64,000 nt of DNA from an uncultured Clostridia bacterium. GTDB lineage: Bacteria > Bacillota > Clostridia > Christensenellales > UBA1242. A program made the translations under genes and the position numbers. Position 1 is the stretch's first letter; every line of letters starts with the position of its first letter. Below, piece after piece: positions 25,498-37,603 of this stretch. The notes under the pieces were generated by a model, which saw only the letters and a list, made by a program, of their open reading frames with translations, had not been told where the DNA came from and searched no databases. The stretch lies in the NCBI GenBank assembly GCA_934754335.1, contig CAKVHY010000004.1, positions 26,583 through 90,582 of the forward strand. The letters run 5' to 3'.

Positions 25498-25569
25498 TTT
25501 AAATGAATTTTTATATCTACACTTTTGAATTTTCATTCACCTTATAAAGCATAGACCAATTCATTTAAA
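25498..25569 (-). promoter_or_regulatory. Structured 5' leader (possible RNA switch) of the unknown gene
   Basis: The minus-strand leader contains TTTAAATGAAT (25569-25559) pairing perfectly with ATTCATTTAAA (25508-25498). Inside lie a second stem (CTATGCTTT with AAAGTGTAG, two G-U pairs) and a third, TGAAT-GAAA-ATTCA, with a GAAA tetraloop. An AAATTTCA-AA-TGAAATTT palindrome lies nearer the ribosome site. The three nested helices suggest a functional fold. It matches no riboswitch class that I can name. Confidence 0.5.
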
Positions 25570-25590
25570 TATCGCTTTTAACGATACTTA

Positions 25591-25619
25591 ACTATAACAC
25601 AATTTCGTAAAAATGTCAA
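25591..25619 (-). promoter_or_regulatory. Near-consensus promoter for the structured-leader gene
   Basis: Minus strand: TTGACA (25614-25619), a 17-bp spacer, TATAGT (25591-25596). Transcription should start near 25584, giving a ~150-nt leader. The stretch 25620-25740 shows nothing else. Confidence 0.75.
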
Positions 25620-25740
25620 TACATTATTTAAAAATCACCTTCATTTAAAACTATTTTTCTAAAATCACCCTTATAATTTTAAACCAATTTTTATTTTTTA
25701 AACCCTTAAAACAACTCTTTATCTAGCCATATTTAAAGCA

Positions 25741-25768
25741 AAAAGCATTGGATAAACCAATGCTTTTA
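25741..25768 (-). terminator. Terminator of rpoBC
   Basis: AAAGCATTGG and CCAATGCTTT form a hairpin with an ATAAA-type loop (25742-25766), immediately after rpoC and followed by T-rich sequence on the minus strand. Confidence 0.8.
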
Positions 25769-25770
25769 AA

Positions 25771-28700
25771 TTATTCTTCTTCAACTTCTTCAAACAATTT
25801 CTTTGTTTCTTCATCCATTAAAGAATTATCTTCTTTTTCTGCTTCCAAATCCTTTGGAACTAGAGTTTTAATAGTTTGATAACCAGTACCTGCAGGGATT
25901 TGTTTACCTATCATCAAGTTTTCTTTTAATGAAACAAGTTTATCTTCTTTACCCTTAATTGCAGCATCAGTTAAAACTTTTGATGTTTCTTGGAATGATG
26001 CGGCAGCAAGGAAACTTGGATTAGATAGAGATGCTTTAGTTATACCTTGAACTAAACGTTTTGCAGTGGCAGGAATTCCGCCTTCTTGCAATACTCTTTC
26101 ATTTTCTTGTTCATACATATAATGGTCAACAACATCGCCAATAAGAAGGTTTGTTGAGCCACTCTCTTCAACCCTAACATTTCTAAGCATTTGCTTAATG
26201 ATGATTTCAACGTGTTTTGTATTCAATTCAACGCCTTGTGAAGAATATGTGCTTAAAACTTCGCTTAATAGATAGTTTTGAACATCTTTAACGCCACGAG
26301 TACGTAATAAATCATTTGGATAGATTGAACCTTCTGTTAAAACAGTTCCGGCTTCAACCATTTCGCCATTCTTAACCTTTAGAACAACACCAAATGGAAT
26401 AACATAATGTCCATCACCTTCAGAATTTCTAACATAAACTTCATAATACTTACCACCATCTTTACCTGCAGATTGGATTTCTTTAATTTCAACCTTACCT
26501 GCAACTTCAGAGATTGTGGCAACACCCTTTGGTCTTCTTGCTTCAAAGATTTCAGCAACTCTTGGCAAACCTTGAGTGATATCGGCTGCGTTCGCAACAC
26601 CACCTGTGTGGAATGTTTTCATTGTTAACTGAGTACCTGGTTCACCGATAGATTGAGCGGCGATAATACCAACTGGCTCACCAACTGGAACCATCTCATT
26701 ATTAGCCATGTTCTTACCATAACACTTAGCGCAAACGCCATGTTTACTTCTACAAGTTAAAACAGTTCTAATATTAACAGCAGTAACACCGGCTTCAACC
26801 GCCTTATCTGCCATTTCTTTTGTAACCATTGTGTCAGCAGGAATTATAACTTCCTTAGTTTTTGGATTAAGCACATCATCAATAGTAACTCTACCAATGA
26901 TTCTTTGTTGAAGTGATGCAACTGGAGTACTATCTTTAGTTATTGCTGTAACAAGCAATCCCTTTGGTTTTTCGCCATTATTTTTGAAACAATCATCTTC
27001 TGAAATGATAATTTCTTGCGCAACTGCTTCAAGTCTTCTAGTTAAGTAACCAGAGTCTGCAGTTTTTAAAACCTTATCTGCCAAACCTTTTCTACCACCA
27101 CGGCTTGATAAGAAATATTCAAGCGGAGTTAGACCAACTCTAAAGTTTGATTTAACCGGTACGTCAACTTTTTTACCTGAGGTATTAGCCATAATACCAC
27201 GCATACCGCAAAGTTGTAATACCTGTCCAACAGTACCTCTCGCACCAGAGTCTGCCATCATTCTAACTGGGTTTAGCATATCCATTTTCTTCAAAACTAA
27301 GCCTTTAATCTTATCTGTTGCTTCGTTCCAAAGTTTTACGTTACTATCAATTTTTTCACTTTCTGTAATATATCCACGTCTATAGAACTTATCATTTTGA
27401 GCAACTTGTGCTTCAACTTGTTCAACAATTTCTTGTTTCTCTGCTGGGATTTGCATATCAAACACGTTAATTGTGATTGCTCCAATTGTGGAATATTTAT
27501 AACCTAATTCCTTAACGCTATCTAGCATCTTAACTGTGGCAGTTGTGCCTAAAGTATTGAAGCATTGTTTAATGATAACATCAAGTTTTTTCTTAGTTAC
27601 TAAGAAATCAATCTCATAATCTAGGAAATGTTCTTCATTGCTTCTATCAACGAATCCCATATTTTGAGGCATTCTACTATTGAATATGATTTTACCAACG
27701 GTGGTTGGAATTCTTTTAGCAATTCTCTTACCATTGATTTCACCAACTCTTCTTACGAAAATCTTAGATTGGATTTCAACAACACCTGATTGATAAGCAA
27801 GTATTGCTTCGTCTTCATCTTTAAACGCCTTACCCTCGCCTTTTCCATGGTCTTTTTCAACTGTTAAGTAATATGAACCTAAAACCATATCTTGCGTTGG
27901 TGTTACAATTGGATAACCATCTGCTGGTTTTAAAACGTTATTAGATGCAAGCATCAAAATTCTTGCTTCTGCAATTGCTTCAGGACTTAATGGAACGTGA
28001 ACACTCATTTGGTCACCATCAAAGTCGGCGTTGAAGCCACCGCAAACAAGAGGGTGCAATCTAATTGCTCTACCTTCAATCAAAACTGGTTCGAAGGCTT
28101 GAATAGACAATCTATGCAATGATGGAGCACGGTTTAGTAGCACTGGGTGATCCACAATTACTTCTTCCAACAAATCCCAAACGATTGGTTTTTGTTTTTC
28201 TATAACTCTTTTTGCTGTTTTGAAATTCATTGCAACGTTATTTTCAACCAATTTTCTCATGATAAATGGTTTAAATAATTCCAAAGCCATTTCCTTTGGC
28301 AAACCGCATTGATACATCTTAAGTTCTGGACCAACGACGATAACAGAACGACCAGAATAATCCACACGTTTACCAAGAAGGTTTTGTCTGAATCTACCTT
28401 GTTTACCCTTTAATGATGCAGTTAAACTCTTCAATTCTCTTTGTTTTGGTCCTTGAACAGCCTTACCACGTTTACCATTTTCAATCAAGGCATCAACTGC
28501 TTCTTGCAACATTCTCTTTTCGTTTCTAACGATAACTTCTGGAGCACCGATAGAAATGAACTTTTTCAAACGATTATTTCTATTAATGATTCTTCTATAT
28601 AAATCATTGATATCACTTGTGGCAAATCTGCCACCATCAAGTTGAATCATAGGTCTAATATCTGGTGGGATTACAGGAATAACATCTAGAACCATCCATT

Positions 28701-29373
28701 CAGGTCTGTTTCCACTCTTTCTTAAACTTTCAACAACTTCTAACTTTTTATTTATTTTTAATTTCTTTTGACCTTTAGCAGTTTTTGAAGCCTTTTTCAA
28801 TTCTTCGCTTTCTTTTTCAAGGTCTATTTCACTTAAAAGTTCTTTAATGGCTTCACCACCCATTCCTGCTTTGAATGAATCGTAGCCATATTTATCTATT
28901 GCTTCTCTATATTCAGCATCAGATATAACTTGTCCCTTTGCAAAGCCGGTTTTACCTGGTTCGATTACAACATAACTTACATAATAAACCACTCTTTCAA
29001 GTTGTTTACTATTCAATCCAAGAAGCAAACCAATTCTTGATGGAATGCTTTGCATAAACCAAATGTGAGCAACGGGAGTTGCTAATTCAATATGACCGAA
29101 TCTTTCACGTCTTACTGAACTTTTTGTTACTTCAACTCCGCATTTATCACAAATAACGCCTTTATGACGAATTCTTTTATACTTTCCGCAATGACATTCC
29201 CAATTTTTCTTTGGTCCGAAAATTCTTTCACAAAGCAAACCTGCCGTTTCTGGCTTATGAGTACGATAGTTTATTGTTTCGCTTTTAGTAACTTCGCCGT
29301 GACTCCATTCTCTAATTTTTTCTGGAGATGCAATATTAACTTTAATGCTCGCTAAATTATTTAATTCAAACAT
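25771..29373 (-). CDS. rpoC: RNA polymerase subunit beta'
   Basis: 1200 residues. The catalytic metal motif NADFDGDQM is intact. An N-terminal zinc ribbon has Cys in CHCGK and VICDKCG. The second zinc site reads [13 protein letters not shown]. The clamp, bridge helix and trigger loop ([16 protein letters not shown]) are present. It follows rpoB by 11 nt and ends before a terminator. This is the usual length for a Firmicute beta' subunit. The C-terminus is acidic (LFEEVEEE). Confidence 0.99.
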   Translation of the reverse strand: MFELNNLASIKVNIASPEKIREWSHGEVTKSETINYRTHKPETAGLLCERIFGPKKNWECHCGKYKRIRHKGVICDKCGVEVTKSSVRRERFGHIELATPVAHIWFMQSIPSRIGLLLGLNSKQLERVVYYVSYVVIEPGKTGFAKGQVISDAEYREAIDKYGYDSFKAGMGGEAIKELLSEIDLEKESEELKKASKTAKGQKKLKINKKLEVVESLRKSGNRPEWMVLDVIPVIPPDIRPMIQLDGGRFATSDINDLYRRIINRNNRLKKFISIGAPEVIVRNEKRMLQEAVDALIENGKRGKAVQGPKQRELKSLTASLKGKQGRFRQNLLGKRVDYSGRSVIVVGPELKMYQCGLPKEMALELFKPFIMRKLVENNVAMNFKTAKRVIEKQKPIVWDLLEEVIVDHPVLLNRAPSLHRLSIQAFEPVLIEGRAIRLHPLVCGGFNADFDGDQMSVHVPLSPEAIAEARILMLASNNVLKPADGYPIVTPTQDMVLGSYYLTVEKDHGKGEGKAFKDEDEAILAYQSGVVEIQSKIFVRRVGEINGKRIAKRIPTTVGKIIFNSRMPQNMGFVDRSNEEHFLDYEIDFLVTKKKLDVIIKQCFNTLGTTATVKMLDSVKELGYKYSTIGAITINVFDMQIPAEKQEIVEQVEAQVAQNDKFYRRGYITESEKIDSNVKLWNEATDKIKGLVLKKMDMLNPVRMMADSGARGTVGQVLQLCGMRGIMANTSGKKVDVPVKSNFRVGLTPLEYFLSSRGGRKGLADKVLKTADSGYLTRRLEAVAQEIIISEDDCFKNNGEKPKGLLVTAITKDSTPVASLQQRIIGRVTIDDVLNPKTKEVIIPADTMVTKEMADKAVEAGVTAVNIRTVLTCRSKHGVCAKCYGKNMANNEMVPVGEPVGIIAAQSIGEPGTQLTMKTFHTGGVANAADITQGLPRVAEIFEARRPKGVATISEVAGKVEIKEIQSAGKDGGKYYEVYVRNSEGDGHYVIPFGVVLKVKNGEMVEAGTVLTEGSIYPNDLLRTRGVKDVQNYLLSEVLSTYSSQGVELNTKHVEIIIKQMLRNVRVEESGSTNLLIGDVVDHYMYEQENERVLQEGGIPATAKRLVQGITKASLSNPSFLAAASFQETSKVLTDAAIKGKEDKLVSLKENLMIGKQIPAGTGYQTIKTLVPKDLEAEKEDNSLMDEETKKLFEEVEEE

Positions 29374-29384
29374 AATTTTCTCTC

Positions 29385-32300
29385 CTATTCTTCCTCATCA
29401 ATATCATCAAACAATGCAGATTCATCAAAAATTTGGTCAAAATCTTCATCGGTTTCAAGTTCGTCTTCCATATTCTTATCTTGGTCGAACTCTAATTCAA
29501 CATCGTTCACTTCTTGTTGTCTTGCTTTAACTGCTTCTGCAAACGTATCAATATTATCTCTATTCAAATCTGTTAATTCAAATTCTTTACCTTGGTTATT
29601 TAGAAGTGTTACATCTAATCCCAAGCCTTGCAATTCCCTAATCATAACTTTAAATGATTCTGGAACTGAAGGTTCTGGCAACTGAGTACCTTCCACGATT
29701 GCCTTATATGCAGCAAGTCTACCTTCTGTATCATCACTCTTGATTGTTAACATTTCTTGCAACAACTTACTAGCACCATATGCTTCCAATGCCCAAACCT
29801 CCATTTCACCGAATCTTTGACCACCGAACATTGCTTTACCACCTAAAGGTTGTTGAGTAACATAAGCATAAGGACCAGTTGAACGAGCGTGCATTTTATC
29901 GTTAACCATGTGTTCTAGTTTGATATAGTACATATAACCAACTGTAACAGGGTTCTCAAATGGTTCACCAGTTCTACCATCATAAAGTTGAATTTTACCA
30001 TTTTCAGGGAAATTATTTTCTTTTAACATTTGTGCAATATCTTTTTCTGTTGCACCATCGAATGCAGGAGTGGCAATCTTAATTCCTAAAGCCTTACATA
30101 CTAAGCCTAAATGAACTTCCAAAACCTGTCCAACGTTCATACGAGAAGGGATACCTAATGGGTTTAGAACGATATCAATTGGTTGACCATTAGCCATGAA
30201 TGGCATATCTTCCACTGGCAATATTCTTGAAACGATACCTTTATTTCCGTGACGACCAGCCATTTTATCACCAACGCTGATTTTTCTCTTTTGAGCGATA
30301 GTTACTCTAATCATCTCGTTAACGCCTGTTTCTAATTCATCTTTATTCTTTCTAGAGAATCTTTGAATATCAACAACCACACCGCTAATTCCATGAGGAA
30401 CTCTTAAAGATGTGTCTTTAACGTCTTTAGTTTTCTCACCGAAGATTGCTCTTAACAATCTTTCTTCTGGAGTTGGCTCTGTTTCACCCTTTGGAGTAAC
30501 TTTACCAACCAAGATATCTCCCGGTTTAACTTCGGCACCAATTCTAATAACACCGTTTTCATCCAAATCTTTCAAAACATCTTCTCCAAGGTTTGGAATA
30601 TCTCTTGTAAATTCTTCATCACCAAGTTTAGTTGTTCTACATTTAACTTCTTCTTCTTTTAATGTGATAGAAGTGTAAATATCTTCTTTTACAAGTCTTT
30701 CACTAAGCAAGATAGCATCTTCGTAGTTATAACCTTCCCAGTTCATGAAAGCGATAAGCATATTTCTACCAAGTGCGAGTTCACCGCCTGAGCAACTATA
30801 ACCATCAATCAAGGTTTCACCCTTCTTAACTTTTTGACCTGCTCTAACGATTGGTTTTCCGTTTATACAACTTTCTTGGTTTGTTTTTGTGAACTTTGTG
30901 ATTTCATATTCACTTTCTGTTCCGTCATCGTTTGTAACAATAACTCTATTTGCATCGGCATATTTTACAACACCGTTTGCTTTTGAAACTGTGATAGCAC
31001 AGTTATCTAAAGCGATTCTATGTTCCACACCCGTACCAACAATAGGTGCTTCTGTTCTAATCAATGGCACTGCCTGACGTTGCATGTTAGAACCCATCAA
31101 GGCTCTGGCTGTATCATCGTTTCCAAGGAATGGAATTAAAGATGTTGGAATAGATACAAGTTGCTTTGGAGATAAATCCATATAATCAACTCTATCTTTT
31201 TCAACTTCAAGCACTGTATCCATATATCTACATGTTACTTTATCATTAATGAAATGTCCTTGCTCGTCTAATGGCTCGATTGCTTGAGCGATATAACAAT
31301 TTTCGTCTTCATCCGCCATCAAATAAACAACGTCATTTGTAACAACATGTTTTTCTTTATTAATTACTCTATAAGGAGTTTCAATAAATCCATAATCATT
31401 AACTCTTGCATAAGAAGCCAATGAGTTGATAAGACCGATGTTTCCACCTTCTGGTGTTTCTACAACGCAGATTCTTCCATAATGGCTATGGTGAATATCA
31501 CGCACTTCATCGGTTGCTCTATCTTTCTTAATACCGCCTGGACCAACTGCACTAAGTCTTCTCTTTTGAGCAAGAGAACTTAGAGGGTTCATTTCGTCCA
31601 TCAATTGGCTCAACTGGTGGCTAGCCAAGAAATCTTTAAATGCTCTATTAATTGGTCTGGCATTAACAATTTGTGCTGGGGTGATATTATTTAAATCATG
31701 AGATTGCAATGTTTCTTTAACTGCGTTTGAAAGTTTGTTCATACCGCTACGCATTGCATCTTGCAACAACTCACCAGCGCCCTTAATTCTACGGTTGCAA
31801 AGGTGGTCGATATTATCAACATAACCAATTCCAACGTTCAAATCTAGGAAGTATGAAACTGTGGCTAAAATATCATCAATTGTGATAGTTGTACCAACAA
31901 GTTGTTCGGCATTTTGCTTAATAAGTTCAAGTTTTTCTTCCTTAGTTTTTGCTTCTTTTAGAAGTTCTTCCAATACTGGATAATAAACCTGATGATTAAT
32001 ACCAAGTTCTTTTTCATTACATTTAATGATTTCACTTAGTTTAACTCTATTATTACCATACATCTTATGTTTCTTACCTTCAGCCATAACCCAAACTGAA
32101 TTAATACCTGAATGTTGAATTTCATAAGCCTTTTCTTTTGTGATAACTTCGCCTGCTTTAACTAAAACAGTTCTCTTATCTTTAATATCTTCAGCAGCAG
32201 TTAAGCCAACCAAACGATTGCTTAACGCCAACTTCTTATCAATTTTATATCTACCAACATCACCTAAGTTGTAATATTGATTAGAGAAGAATTGAGAGAA

Positions 32301-33077
32301 AATAAATTGTTTTGTGGCTTCCGCACTTGGAATTTCGCTTGGTCTTGTTTTCTTACTAAGTTCAACAAGAGCATCATGCTGAGTATCATAAGCATCTTTA
32401 TCCAATGTGGCTTTCATAATTTCATTATCGCCGAATGTATCAAGGATTTGCTCTTTCGTTAGACCAAAACATTTTAAGAATATGCCCAAACTAATTTTTC
32501 CGCCCTTATCTAGAGCCACTTTCAATTGGTTTGGTTCTCTATCTTTTTGTTCAATTTCAAGCCAACTTCCTCTCTTTGGATTTAAAGCACAGGAAAAAAG
32601 TTCCCTACCTGTTTTATCAATATGTTTTGAATAATAAACCGATGGGCTTCTAACGATTTGGCTTACACAAACTCTTTCAATTCCGTTAAAGATGAATGTG
32701 CCGGCTTCTGTCATATAAGGAATATCGCCAAGGAACACTTCAGATTCAATAACTTCACCAGTTTCTTTAATTACAACTCTAACATTTACTCTTAAAGCAA
32801 CTGAATAGTGACCACCCTTTCTTTTAGTTTCCGCTTTTGATAATTTTGGTTTTTCCTCTAATTTATAATCAAGAAAGTAAACATCAGCCTTACCACTATA
32901 ATCAGTAATAGGTGAAAATTCTTTAAGAACTTCACCGATGCCTTCTTCTATAAATTTTTTGTAGGAATTTTTTTGAATTTCTAGTAAGTATGGAATATCT
33001 ACAACTTCTTTACATTTTCCGAAAGTATAACGAACATTATTACCATACTTAATTTTTTTGATTTCACTATTCAACAT
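29385..33077 (-). CDS. rpoB: RNA polymerase subunit beta
   Basis: 1230 residues. The rifampicin-pocket region is visible ([19 protein letters not shown] and [11 protein letters not shown]), together with the C-terminal MAGRHGNKG and [24 protein letters not shown] segments. The C-terminal tail is acidic and Asp/Glu-rich. In most bacteria rplKAJL precedes rpoB directly; here rpoBC has its own promoter and the ribosomal genes lie elsewhere, outside this window. Co-transcribed with rpoC. Confidence 0.99.
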   Translation of the reverse strand: MLNSEIKKIKYGNNVRYTFGKCKEVVDIPYLLEIQKNSYKKFIEEGIGEVLKEFSPITDYSGKADVYFLDYKLEEKPKLSKAETKRKGGHYSVALRVNVRVVIKETGEVIESEVFLGDIPYMTEAGTFIFNGIERVCVSQIVRSPSVYYSKHIDKTGRELFSCALNPKRGSWLEIEQKDREPNQLKVALDKGGKISLGIFLKCFGLTKEQILDTFGDNEIMKATLDKDAYDTQHDALVELSKKTRPSEIPSAEATKQFIFSQFFSNQYYNLGDVGRYKIDKKLALSNRLVGLTAAEDIKDKRTVLVKAGEVITKEKAYEIQHSGINSVWVMAEGKKHKMYGNNRVKLSEIIKCNEKELGINHQVYYPVLEELLKEAKTKEEKLELIKQNAEQLVGTTITIDDILATVSYFLDLNVGIGYVDNIDHLCNRRIKGAGELLQDAMRSGMNKLSNAVKETLQSHDLNNITPAQIVNARPINRAFKDFLASHQLSQLMDEMNPLSSLAQKRRLSAVGPGGIKKDRATDEVRDIHHSHYGRICVVETPEGGNIGLINSLASYARVNDYGFIETPYRVINKEKHVVTNDVVYLMADEDENCYIAQAIEPLDEQGHFINDKVTCRYMDTVLEVEKDRVDYMDLSPKQLVSIPTSLIPFLGNDDTARALMGSNMQRQAVPLIRTEAPIVGTGVEHRIALDNCAITVSKANGVVKYADANRVIVTNDDGTESEYEITKFTKTNQESCINGKPIVRAGQKVKKGETLIDGYSCSGGELALGRNMLIAFMNWEGYNYEDAILLSERLVKEDIYTSITLKEEEVKCRTTKLGDEEFTRDIPNLGEDVLKDLDENGVIRIGAEVKPGDILVGKVTPKGETEPTPEERLLRAIFGEKTKDVKDTSLRVPHGISGVVVDIQRFSRKNKDELETGVNEMIRVTIAQKRKISVGDKMAGRHGNKGIVSRILPVEDMPFMANGQPIDIVLNPLGIPSRMNVGQVLEVHLGLVCKALGIKIATPAFDGATEKDIAQMLKENNFPENGKIQLYDGRTGEPFENPVTVGYMYYIKLEHMVNDKMHARSTGPYAYVTQQPLGGKAMFGGQRFGEMEVWALEAYGASKLLQEMLTIKSDDTEGRLAAYKAIVEGTQLPEPSVPESFKVMIRELQGLGLDVTLLNNQGKEFELTDLNRDNIDTFAEAVKARQQEVNDVELEFDQDKNMEDELETDEDFDQIFDESALFDDIDEEE

Positions 33078-33196
33078 AACTTAGCGAACTCCCCTTACCT
33101 AAAATTTATTTTTTTATTAAATTGTAAAAATTTCACAAATTTAGTTGCCAAAACACAAAAAAATATGTACAATGACTAAAACTAAGTTGTGAAACT

Positions 33197-33265
33197 GTGC
33201 CAAGTTTATATCTCTTGACACAACTCGCAATACTTAATTTTAGCACAGAAAGCAAAATGTGTCAA
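33197..33265 (-). promoter_or_regulatory. Promoter and leader hairpin of rpoBC
   Basis: Minus strand: TTGACA (33260-33265), a 17-bp spacer, TAAAAT (33237-33242), start near 33230. The beginning of the ~150-nt leader can form an 8-bp hairpin, GTGTCAAG (33221-33214) with CTTGGCAC (33204-33197), with one G-U pair. The remaining leader to 33078 and the stretch 33266-33398 hold nothing else I recognise. Confidence 0.75.
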
Positions 33266-33398
33266 CTGTTTTTTTACGCAAATTATCATAGATTTGCCTT
33301 TTTTTATGTTCAAAACCCCAATTTGAAGGTATTTTTTTATAAAAAACATAAATTTTAAGCAAATAAGCAAGAATTATATACAAAATTTATTAAAATAT

Positions 33399-33427
33399 TT
33401 GGCTTTGATTTTTCTCTATGTTATACT
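33399..33427 (+). promoter_or_regulatory. Promoter of sbcDC
   Basis: TTGGCT (33399-33404), a 17-bp spacer, TATACT (33422-33427). It lies over an upstream in-frame ATG (33399), which supports the downstream TTG as start. Confidence 0.6.
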
Positions 33428-33470
33428 AATTAAGTTAAACAACTTAAAGTTAGAAAAATGGAGAACGATT

Positions 33471-34667
33471 TTGAGGATATTACATACTGCCGATTGGCAT
33501 CTAGGATTTAAAACCGACGACCTAGATAGAATGGATGAGCAACGTGATGCTTTAAAACAAGTTATAAATCTTGCAAAAGAAAAGAATGTTGATATGGTGA
33601 TAATCGCTGGCGACATTTACGATTCTTTAATCCCTTCTTCTGAAGCCGAAGATTTATTCTATAAAACCATAAGTGAACTTAATAACAATGGCAACACCGC
33701 AGTTATTGCAATTGCCGGCAACCATGACGATCCAAAAAGACTTTGCAATGCAAACATATTTGCAAATAAGTTTGGAATTTTTATGCTTGGCACAACCGAT
33801 AAGATTTCCATTGCAAAACCTCAATTAGATAAAAATATCTATGCAATCGATTCGGGCAAAGGCTATATTAAGTTTAGGAAACAAAACGGGGAAGAATGCG
33901 TTTTGGCTTATCTTCCATATCCTTCATATTATCGTTTTAAAGAAAGCAAGAAAGCAAATGACAATTATTCAGATAAAGTTAAGGAATGGTTAAAACCGGG
34001 AATTGGCGGATTCGAAGATAACACAGTTAATATTTTAACCGCCCACGTTATGGCATATGGTATAGAACAAACGAAAGAAGAACAAGAAGCCTATGATAGC
34101 ATTTCAGCCATAAATAATTTAGTGACCACTGAAACACTTTACACCCCTGCTCACTACACCGCTCTTGGGCATGTACACAAATGTGTGCCAGTAAATAGAG
34201 AAAGGAACATTTACTATTCAGGTTCTCTAATCAATCAGTTCTTTGACAACTCCGAACCAACAAAAGTTATTATCGCAGATATTGACGCACATGCAGGCGT
34301 TACAAATATTGAAAAAATTCCTTTGAACGTTAAAACTATGGGCAAGTTTGAAGTAAGTTCAATGCTTCATGCTGAAGTTTGTTGCAAAGATAATCCAGAT
34401 AAATGGCTTAAGATTATTGTTAAAGGAATAGATAGAGTTCGAATGGAAGATATAAAACATTTAAGAAACACCTATCCAAACCTTGTAACATTAAGCGTTT
34501 TAACAAAGGAAGCAATTCAAACCACGAATGTTGTTTCAAAAAAAGATTTAACAAATTCTGAAATCTTCGACAACTTCGTGTTAAGAAAAAAAGGAACAGA
34601 ACCTAACCCTGATGTTAAAGAACTATTTTTGGAATTGATGTCGGAGGATTTATATGAGACCGATTAA
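33471..34667 (+). CDS. sbcD: Exonuclease subunit SbcD (Mre11-like)
   Basis: 398 residues from the TTG at 33471, preceded by ATGGAG at the right distance. The N-terminus then reads RILHTADWHLG, the usual SbcD beginning. Metal-binding phosphoesterase motifs are present: HTADWHLG, IIAGDIYDS, AIAGNHDD and YTALGHVH. It works with SbcC as an ATP-dependent nuclease that cuts hairpins and blocked DNA ends. The gene ends 14 nt inside sbcC. Confidence 0.93.
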   Translation: MRILHTADWHLGFKTDDLDRMDEQRDALKQVINLAKEKNVDMVIIAGDIYDSLIPSSEAEDLFYKTISELNNNGNTAVIAIAGNHDDPKRLCNANIFANKFGIFMLGTTDKISIAKPQLDKNIYAIDSGKGYIKFRKQNGEECVLAYLPYPSYYRFKESKKANDNYSDKVKEWLKPGIGGFEDNTVNILTAHVMAYGIEQTKEEQEAYDSISAINNLVTTETLYTPAHYTALGHVHKCVPVNRERNIYYSGSLINQFFDNSEPTKVIIADIDAHAGVTNIEKIPLNVKTMGKFEVSSMLHAEVCCKDNPDKWLKIIVKGIDRVRMEDIKHLRNTYPNLVTLSVLTKEAIQTTNVVSKKDLTNSEIFDNFVLRKKGTEPNPDVKELFLELMSEDLYETD

Positions 34668-37365
34668 TTTAAAACTTAAAGGCATTAATAGTTATGTTAG
34701 CGAGCAGACCGTTGATTTCGAGAAATTATCTCAATTTAATCTGTTCGGCATTTTTGGTGAAACAGGAAGCGGAAAAACTAGTATTCTAGATGCAATTGTT
34801 ATGGCATTATATGGAACAAGCGAACGTGACGTAACGCAAAATATAATAAACGTACATTGCTCCGATGCTTACATAATTTTTGAATTTGAAATGCTAGAAA
34901 ATGGAAGGAAGGTTCGTTATATTGTGAGGCGTGATTACAAATTACGTCCGAGCGGATTAAAAACTGATGCAGTTCTTTTAAAGTCTGACACAAAGGAAGT
35001 TTTGGCAGAACATACGGACGAAGTAAACGAACGAATTTTGAAGATAATCCGAGTTGGAAAGAAGGAGTTTTTAAAGTGTATTGCCCTACCCCAAGGCGAA
35101 TTTGACCGTTTCTTATTAGATACGCCAATGGCTAGAAAGAAAACCGTTGCAAAACTATTCAATCTAGAAGCGTTTGGGCAGGACCTTAACGACAAAGTTA
35201 AGAATAGAAAAGATTTAGCAACAGTTAAAAAACTAAACTTAGAAGACAAGTTGAATTTATATAAAGAAGCCACTCCTGAAAACTTAGAAAAACTAAGAGC
35301 AGATGAGAAAGCAAAAGTTAAACAAATCGCAGATTTGGAATTTGGTTATAACAAATTAACTATCGACCATACTCTAATTCTTAGCGACTTTGAAAGAAAA
35401 GAACAACTAAAAGACCTTCAAATGCAATTAGATTTAAGGTTACAAGATAAAAAAGATATGGACTACCTTCAAAAGCAGATTTCATATACTAAAGTTTATG
35501 GCGATTATCTAATGATTAAAAATAAACTTCATAGTACTCAGATTGAAGAAGAACGTCTTATAAAAATCGTTTCAGACCTAAAGGAAAAGTTGGCAGAGTT
35601 TGAGAAAAAATACAATGAAGAAAATGAAACCTTAAGCACGCTAACATGGTCTAAAAAACAATATGAGCAAATGCTTTTATCCACTAAAAACAATGCTGAA
35701 TTGAAAAAGAGAATTGAAGCAGAAATCAAAGGCAAAGAAGATGAATATAATTCTCTAAAAGCACAAAATCAAGAACTTTTAGATAAGATAAATTCTGAAG
35801 AAAGCAAGTTACAATCTCTAAAAGATGAGATTTCCACTAAAACAACTGAATATAACAAGTTGGCAAAAGAAATCAATGGAATTAACGATGCTTTAAATCA
35901 AATTGAGGGTTCAAAAACAAATTCTATAAAACAAGAGATAATTTCGTTCTTAAAAGATTTAAGAAGACCAATCACTCAAGAAGTGGTGAATGAAATTATG
36001 GGAACAAAGGCATGCTCTGCCCTAAAAGAGATGTATGATAAAATCCGAAAACGTGAAAAAGATTATCAGGAAGAAATCAGAGTTAGCGAAGAGAATTTAA
36101 ACATACTTCTTAGATTTGAAGAATCTTTAGAAGATTGTGAAAGAAAATTCAGCAGTCAATTAAAAGAAGCAACAAAGAATATAAATAACATTCAAGCAGA
36201 TTTAGAGAATGCAAGGCAAGAAAGTTTTCAAATCCAAAATTCCATCACTGGGGATTTAACAGCGAAAGAAACTCTTGAAGCAAGCATCTATAGGTTAGAA
36301 CTTATAATAGCCACAGATAAAAAGCAGTTAATTGGTCTTCCTAGCCTAGAAGCGGTGACGGAAATTGAAGAGAAATTAAAAGAAACGAATGACCAAATCT
36401 CTTCAGTTTCATCAGATTTGGGAGAAACTAACAAAAACAAACAGCAAACGATAATTGATTTGGAAATCAACACTAGTTTACTTGAAACCACAAAGTCAAA
36501 AATAAAAGAACTTAACGAAATGCTAAGTTCGTACAAAATGAATAAGGAAGAAAGGGAAAATCTTGAGGATCAACGTCTACTTCTAGAAGGTGACGAAATT
36601 GTTAGAGCGGACAAGATATTAAACGAGTATTTAATGAATGTGTCGCATTTAGAAACTTCTATTCGAGATTTAAAAACCAAAATCATAAACAAAGATATAA
36701 CTAAAGAGATTGTGGAAGCAAGCGAAGAGCGATTAAACAATGCTAAAAACAGCATTGAAGAAACTAAGATTGCTTTAGCGGTTACTAGAAAAGACATTGA
36801 AAATGTGGAAGGCAACATTGAAAAAACTAAGGAAATAAGAGCAGAACTAAAGCAGGCTCAAAAAGAACTTGATACTGTTCTAGACCTTCAAACATTAATT
36901 GCAAACGGAGCATTACTTGAATATGTGGCTGAAGAATATATGTATTTAATCACAGAGTTTGCAAACAAATACGTTTATTCAATAAGCAGAGGAAAGTATT
37001 TCTTAAAGTACAACGGAGATTTCCTTGTAATAGATAATTTCAATGGCGGAATAAGGCGTGGAGTTAAAACACTTAGCGGTGGCGAAAGATTCTTGATTTC
37101 GTTAAGTTTGGCGTTAGGCATTAGTCAATCAATTGCCACAAACAACAATCAAAATTTCAATTTCTTCTTTATAGATGAAGGATTTGGGTCTTTGAGTGAA
37201 AGTTATATTGATAAGGTTCTTCAATCCTTTGATGCCCTAATCAGACTTGATTTCACTGTTGGATTTATCACACACGTGGAAAAAATGCAAAACTATATAA
37301 CAAACCGAATTGTGGTTACAAAAGAATCTAACGAACAAGGTTCGATAATCCACACTGAAGGCTGA
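34654..37365 (+). CDS. sbcC: Exonuclease subunit SbcC (Rad50-like), lacking the CXXC hook
   Basis: 903 residues, shorter than the ~1,050-1,130 of typical homologues. Walker A GETGSGKTS (35-43), signature LSGGERFLISLSLALG and Walker B FFFIDEGFGSL are intact. Long coiled coils lie between. The zinc-hook CPVCG at the coiled-coil tip is absent: the middle (RRPITQEVVNEIMGTKACS region) has one Cys only, and no CXXC occurs anywhere in the protein. Dimerisation at the apex may therefore differ. Overlaps sbcD by 14 nt and ends in TGA. Confidence 0.92.
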   Translation: MRPINLKLKGINSYVSEQTVDFEKLSQFNLFGIFGETGSGKTSILDAIVMALYGTSERDVTQNIINVHCSDAYIIFEFEMLENGRKVRYIVRRDYKLRPSGLKTDAVLLKSDTKEVLAEHTDEVNERILKIIRVGKKEFLKCIALPQGEFDRFLLDTPMARKKTVAKLFNLEAFGQDLNDKVKNRKDLATVKKLNLEDKLNLYKEATPENLEKLRADEKAKVKQIADLEFGYNKLTIDHTLILSDFERKEQLKDLQMQLDLRLQDKKDMDYLQKQISYTKVYGDYLMIKNKLHSTQIEEERLIKIVSDLKEKLAEFEKKYNEENETLSTLTWSKKQYEQMLLSTKNNAELKKRIEAEIKGKEDEYNSLKAQNQELLDKINSEESKLQSLKDEISTKTTEYNKLAKEINGINDALNQIEGSKTNSIKQEIISFLKDLRRPITQEVVNEIMGTKACSALKEMYDKIRKREKDYQEEIRVSEENLNILLRFEESLEDCERKFSSQLKEATKNINNIQADLENARQESFQIQNSITGDLTAKETLEASIYRLELIIATDKKQLIGLPSLEAVTEIEEKLKETNDQISSVSSDLGETNKNKQQTIIDLEINTSLLETTKSKIKELNEMLSSYKMNKEERENLEDQRLLLEGDEIVRADKILNEYLMNVSHLETSIRDLKTKIINKDITKEIVEASEERLNNAKNSIEETKIALAVTRKDIENVEGNIEKTKEIRAELKQAQKELDTVLDLQTLIANGALLEYVAEEYMYLITEFANKYVYSISRGKYFLKYNGDFLVIDNFNGGIRRGVKTLSGGERFLISLSLALGISQSIATNNNQNFNFFFIDEGFGSLSESYIDKVLQSFDALIRLDFTVGFITHVEKMQNYITNRIVVTKESNEQGSIIHTEG

Positions 37366-37463
37366 CCCCTTCACCCACATTTATGCTAGGCAGTTTAAGC
37401 CAACAATAACAGAGAAATGCAAGTCATTCACCTAATTTGCATTTAGCACAATGAATTAAATAC

Positions 37464-37497
37464 AGGCAAAAAGGAACTAACACTAGTTCCTTTTTTC
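37464..37497. terminator. Terminator between sbcC and spoIIE, usable both ways
   Basis: AAAAAGGAACTA (37468-37479) pairs with TAGTTCCTTTTT (37484-37495). A T-run follows. On the minus strand the stem also precedes T residues, so it could serve spoIIE. Confidence 0.8.
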
Positions 37498-37603
37498 ATA
37501 TCATATTTTTTTATCTACATTAATCATCTATCTTTTCACCAAATGCGTTAAACCATCAAGATATTTTCCGCTCACTAATAATTCTTTATTTTACCATTAT
37601 TAT

